From Alphaproteobacteria bacterium (lineage in GTDB: Bacteria; Pseudomonadota; Alphaproteobacteria; Sphingomonadales; Sphingomonadaceae), in the NCBI GenBank assembly GCA_016650315.1, contig JAENVZ010000322.1, positions 1-8,084 of the forward strand: a stretch of 8,084 nt of DNA. The letters run 5' to 3'. Below are positions 5,887-8,084 of this stretch, in pieces. Position numbers and translations under genes: made by a program. Positions within the stretch are counted from its first letter, which is position 1. Each line of letters opens with the position of its first letter. The notes under the pieces were generated by a model. The model worked only from the letters and a program-made list of their open reading frames with translations, did no database searches and was not told the origin of the DNA.

Positions 5887-5914
5887 CGCCACCCCATTAC
5901 GCCACCCCATTACG
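5887..5914 (-). repeat. 13-bp tandem duplication upstream of the minus-strand acyltransferase
   Basis: On the plus strand the unit CGCCACCCCATTA is repeated exactly at 5887-5899 and 5900-5912, followed by CG. On the minus strand each copy holds an ATGGGGTGGCG, so two ATG codons (5910 and 5897) lie 13 bases apart in different frames. The upstream one opens a 13-codon ORF ending at 5869; the downstream one is in frame with the acyltransferase. Confidence 0.88.
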
Positions 5915-5930
5915 ACTGTGTTCCAATGGG

Positions 5931-5960
5931 TTAACGGGTTTCTAATACTGACCGTTATAG
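5931..5960 (+). promoter_or_regulatory. Weak candidate promoter for the chemoreceptor gene
   Basis: TTAACG (5931-5936) and TTATAG (5955-5960), separated by 18 bases, resemble a housekeeping -35/-10 pair with several mismatches. They sit in the 79-base gap between the divergent acyltransferase region and the chemoreceptor. No flagellar sigma-28 (TAAA/GCCGATAA) pattern was seen. The call is based on spacing and position only. Confidence 0.22.
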
Positions 5961-5993
5961 AGTGTCTCTGGAGAGACATAAGGATAGAGCTGA

Positions 5994-7889
5994 ATGGCAC
6001 GCTGGGCATCTGCGATACGAAAGATCAGATGGCGGGAACTGCCCGATATGCTGCGCATGGGCATGATGCTGCCTTTTGTAGGTCTTGTCCTCGTGTCAGT
6101 GGCGAGTTGTGCTTTCCTGATATCGTCACTGGTCACGAAAATGGATGAGAATGCGGCTGCTTACATGAAATCCGTGGTCAGCGGGGCGCTTCACCGCGAA
6201 GTTCAGAATATCGGCGACAATGCCTATTCAACCGCGCGCTGGGATGATGCGGTGGGCAATTTATATGGCACATTGAACCACGGCTGGGCGAACACGAACC
6301 TGTCCTATTCCATGTACAGCTACGTCATAGACGGGCGTGGGCAAACATTATGGGCGATGACGCCTGAAGGTACGGCTGCGAGGCCTATTTGGAAAGCATC
6401 GCCAGTCGCCGCGCGGACATTGATAAACAAACTGCCCCGGGATCTGGTCACGGCGAAGCAGATGAAGACAGGCGTCAGCCTGATCGCGTCCTATAATGGT
6501 GCGCCTGCCTTGATTGGCGCGATGCCGATCATTCCATTGCAGGGCACACGGCAGTTGCACGGCGAGAAGCTGCGTTACATTATATTTGTCCGGAAACTGG
6601 ACATGGCCATGCTGCAAAAATGGAAGGACGCATTCCGCTTTCAGGACATCGGATGGCAGCAGTTGCAGCCGGATGAACGCATTAACGAGCTGTCGGTAAT
6701 GGATGACGCTGGCGTCTATATAGGCAGTATAATCTGGCCGCCATTCAAATCCGGGCAAAAGGCCATCCATGACATGATGCCTTTGTTGATTTCTTTCGCC
6801 ATCATTTTTGGCGCTCTGTCCCTATGGCTGATCGCGCTGATACACCGGTCGCGCACTGTTTTGGAGACCAACAGCAGGATTGCCAGGATCGCGGCATCCG
6901 AAGCAACGCGTCATGCCAAAAAAGCTGAACAGGCGCGCGCCGAGGCGGAGGCGGCCCTTGTTGCAGCCGAACAGGCCCGAAGTCGGGCGGACGAAATGGT
7001 GCAGCGCGAAGTGGCCGAACAGGCGGTGCATCGTGAGCAACTGCGCGGAAATTCCCATAAAATGGCGACGTCGTTGCAGGATTCCATGTCTTCGCTGGTC
7101 AAGCAACTGCTTGAAACGGCCAACGACCTTGAACTCAGCGCCGAAACAACGATCACCACCATTCATGAACAACAGCGATACGTCGATGTTGTCCGGGGCC
7201 GGTCTCGCGATGCGGCGGCGGCGGTTCAGGCGATGACCGATGGCATTGCAGAATTAACGGCCTCCATCAGTGAAATTCACCGCGCTACCGAAACATCACG
7301 TGAATCGGCACTGGTTGCGAGCAATCAGTCGACAACGGCACGAAGCGCGAACGACCATCTTCTCTTGCAGGTCAGTTCCATCAGCGATGCCGCCAGCCTG
7401 ATTTCCTCGATTACCAAGCAGACGAACCTGTTGGCGCTCAATGCCACGATAGAGGCCGCGCGGGCGGGGGAGGCCGGATATGGTTTTGCCGTGGTGGCGA
7501 CCGAAGTGAAGGCGCTGGCCAGCCAGACCGCGCAAATAACCCGCAGCATCCATGACCGTGTGGAGGGTATGGAGGCGGCGGCCCAATCGACGGTCAAACT
7601 TGTCGGGACCGTCGACGAGATACTTGATGCGCTGGTCCAATCCATGACGTCTTCGTCGGCCACGGTCCGGCAGCAGCAAGTGGTTGCTGAGGATATTCAA
7701 CGCAATTCGCGGGGAGTCGCAGACAATGCGCAGACCGCCAATCATGCTATCGAGGCGATTACCAGGTCGCTTGACAGTGTCGCACAAACGGCGACCTCCA
7801 CACGGCAAATCGGCGCAGCGGTGCGCAACCGCGCAGAACATCTCGATGCCGAATTCGCTCGCCTCGTGGCACAGTTGCAGGCGGCTTAA
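5994..7889 (+). CDS. Methyl-accepting chemotaxis protein with CHASE4-like sensor, no evident HAMP
   Basis: This 631-residue membrane receptor senses an external signal and controls the CheA kinase. Order: a basic cytoplasmic start, membrane helix 1 (about 24-47), a periplasmic region of about 210 residues with ARWDDAVGN (81-89) that resembles the WDD motif of CHASE4 domains, membrane helix 2 (about 262-284), an Ala/Glu/Arg-rich coiled coil (about 290-350), then the signalling domain. The highly conserved tip is intact: [19 protein letters not shown] and [19 protein letters not shown] (472-509). Between helix 2 and the signalling domain, the usual HAMP pattern (a Pro after a few residues, then two helices) is not visible; a long charged coiled coil takes its place. 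There is no C-terminal NWETF-type tether for CheR/CheB. Start 5994 has AAGGA (5980-5984) 9 bases upstream. It is probably transcribed alone. The ligand is unknown, and no che genes are adjacent. Confidence 0.92.
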   Translation: MARWASAIRKIRWRELPDMLRMGMMLPFVGLVLVSVASCAFLISSLVTKMDENAAAYMKSVVSGALHREVQNIGDNAYSTARWDDAVGNLYGTLNHGWANTNLSYSMYSYVIDGRGQTLWAMTPEGTAARPIWKASPVAARTLINKLPRDLVTAKQMKTGVSLIASYNGAPALIGAMPIIPLQGTRQLHGEKLRYIIFVRKLDMAMLQKWKDAFRFQDIGWQQLQPDERINELSVMDDAGVYIGSIIWPPFKSGQKAIHDMMPLLISFAIIFGALSLWLIALIHRSRTVLETNSRIARIAASEATRHAKKAEQARAEAEAALVAAEQARSRADEMVQREVAEQAVHREQLRGNSHKMATSLQDSMSSLVKQLLETANDLELSAETTITTIHEQQRYVDVVRGRSRDAAAAVQAMTDGIAELTASISEIHRATETSRESALVASNQSTTARSANDHLLLQVSSISDAASLISSITKQTNLLALNATIEAARAGEAGYGFAVVATEVKALASQTAQITRSIHDRVEGMEAAAQSTVKLVGTVDEILDALVQSMTSSSATVRQQQVVAEDIQRNSRGVADNAQTANHAIEAITRSLDSVAQTATSTRQIGAAVRNRAEHLDAEFARLVAQLQAA

Positions 7890-7915
7890 AGCGTTTTATA
7901 CCAACCTGCGTTAAG

Positions 7916-7936
7916 AATGACTCATAGTGGGTCATT
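7916..7936 (+). terminator. Short hairpin after the chemoreceptor gene
   Basis: AATGACTC (7916-7923) pairs with GGGTCATT (7929-7936), one pair being T-G, around a 5-base loop, 26 bases after the stop codon. It is AT-rich and is not followed by a T run, so it is at best a weak terminator. It may belong to a repeated intergenic element together with the sequence just before it. Confidence 0.3.
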
Positions 7937-7969
7937 GCTGCCATTAGAGTTTGATGATTTCAGGTTACC

Positions 7970-8084
7970 CCGTTCGTCCCGAGCGAAGTCGAGGGATGCT
8001 GGCTTGGCGCTAACGTGTCTCGACTTCAGCCAAAGGCTGAAGTTTATCCTGAGCGCCTGCCTTGCAGGCAGTCGAAGGGCTCGA
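7970..8084. repeat. Intergenic repeat element with AGTCGA cores and inserted hairpins (continues past window)
   Basis: Two direct copies of GTTnnTCCnGAGCG...AGTCGAnGG are visible (7972-7995 and 8042-8079), plus an inverted AAGTCGAG core (minus strand, 8019-8026). The second direct copy has a 14-base insert (8056-8069) whose bases, with G8055, form the hairpin GCCTGC-CTT-GCAGGC. The inverted copy carries a different hairpin, ACTTCAGCC-AAA-GGCTGAAGT (8023-8043, 9 bp perfect). GAAGTCGAG (7985-7993) can also pair with CTCGACTTC (8019-8027), which competes with that hairpin. The style matches dispersed intergenic repeats I associate with sphingomonad genomes; this has not been checked. No coding potential is seen. 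Confidence 0.65.

Noticed and set aside
7296..7841. 181-codon minus-strand ORF opposite the chemoreceptor signalling domain
   Set aside because: It is antisense to one of the most conserved bacterial signalling domains, and its composition is typical of a shadow frame.

Overview
The window looks like chromosomal DNA of an alphaproteobacterium, most likely a sphingomonad (Sphingobium, Sphingomonas, Novosphingobium or relatives). This rests on the style of the TonB-dependent receptor, the moderately high GC content, the types of small proteins present, and an intergenic repeat at the right edge built on a GAGCG/AGTCGA core that resembles dispersed sphingomonad repeats. The genus is inferred; there is no rRNA or tRNA to anchor it.

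Layout. (1) Bases 1-1166 hold the 3' end of an outer-membrane TonB-dependent receptor, followed by a strong hairpin that probably terminates it. (2) Bases 1167-2011 hold no intact gene. Inside, on the minus strand, is a decayed locus in which the front of a small heat-shock protein (Hsp20) is joined out of frame to the actuator domain of a cation-transporting P-type ATPase; the Hsp20 ribosome binding site is still present. (3) Bases 2012-3878 carry three plus-strand genes that form a probable operon: an ArsC/Spx-like thioredoxin-fold protein, a RidA-family protein without the usual catalytic arginine, and a CelD/BcsL-type (Acetyltransf_6) acyltransferase. (4) Bases 3856-5831 carry two minus-strand genes in a translationally coupled pair (4-base ATGA overlap): a second CelD/BcsL-type acyltransferase and then a JmjC/cupin_8-like protein with an HxD...H iron-binding pattern. 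This pair converges on the operon of region 3, and the two stop codons overlap tail to tail by 23 bases. (5) Bases 5994-7889 encode a membrane chemoreceptor with a CHASE4-like sensor region, a coiled coil where HAMP would normally sit, and an intact signalling tip. (6) Bases 7890-8084 are intergenic, with a short hairpin and then the repeat element, which continues past the window edge.

How the genes may work together. The two distantly similar acyltransferases flanking a cupin-type oxygenase are the most suggestive grouping. Proteins of this acyltransferase family often act in cell-envelope or polysaccharide modification, so the three may act on one surface product, but nothing in the window proves it. 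The ArsC-like and RidA-like genes are housekeeping-type small proteins that share the transcript. The receptor and the chemoreceptor are separate units.

The most unusual features are two short tandem duplications (14 bp and 13 bp, neither a multiple of three). Each duplicates a start codon at the 5' end of a gene. One of them creates a five-codon leader ORF that overlaps the real start as ATGA.
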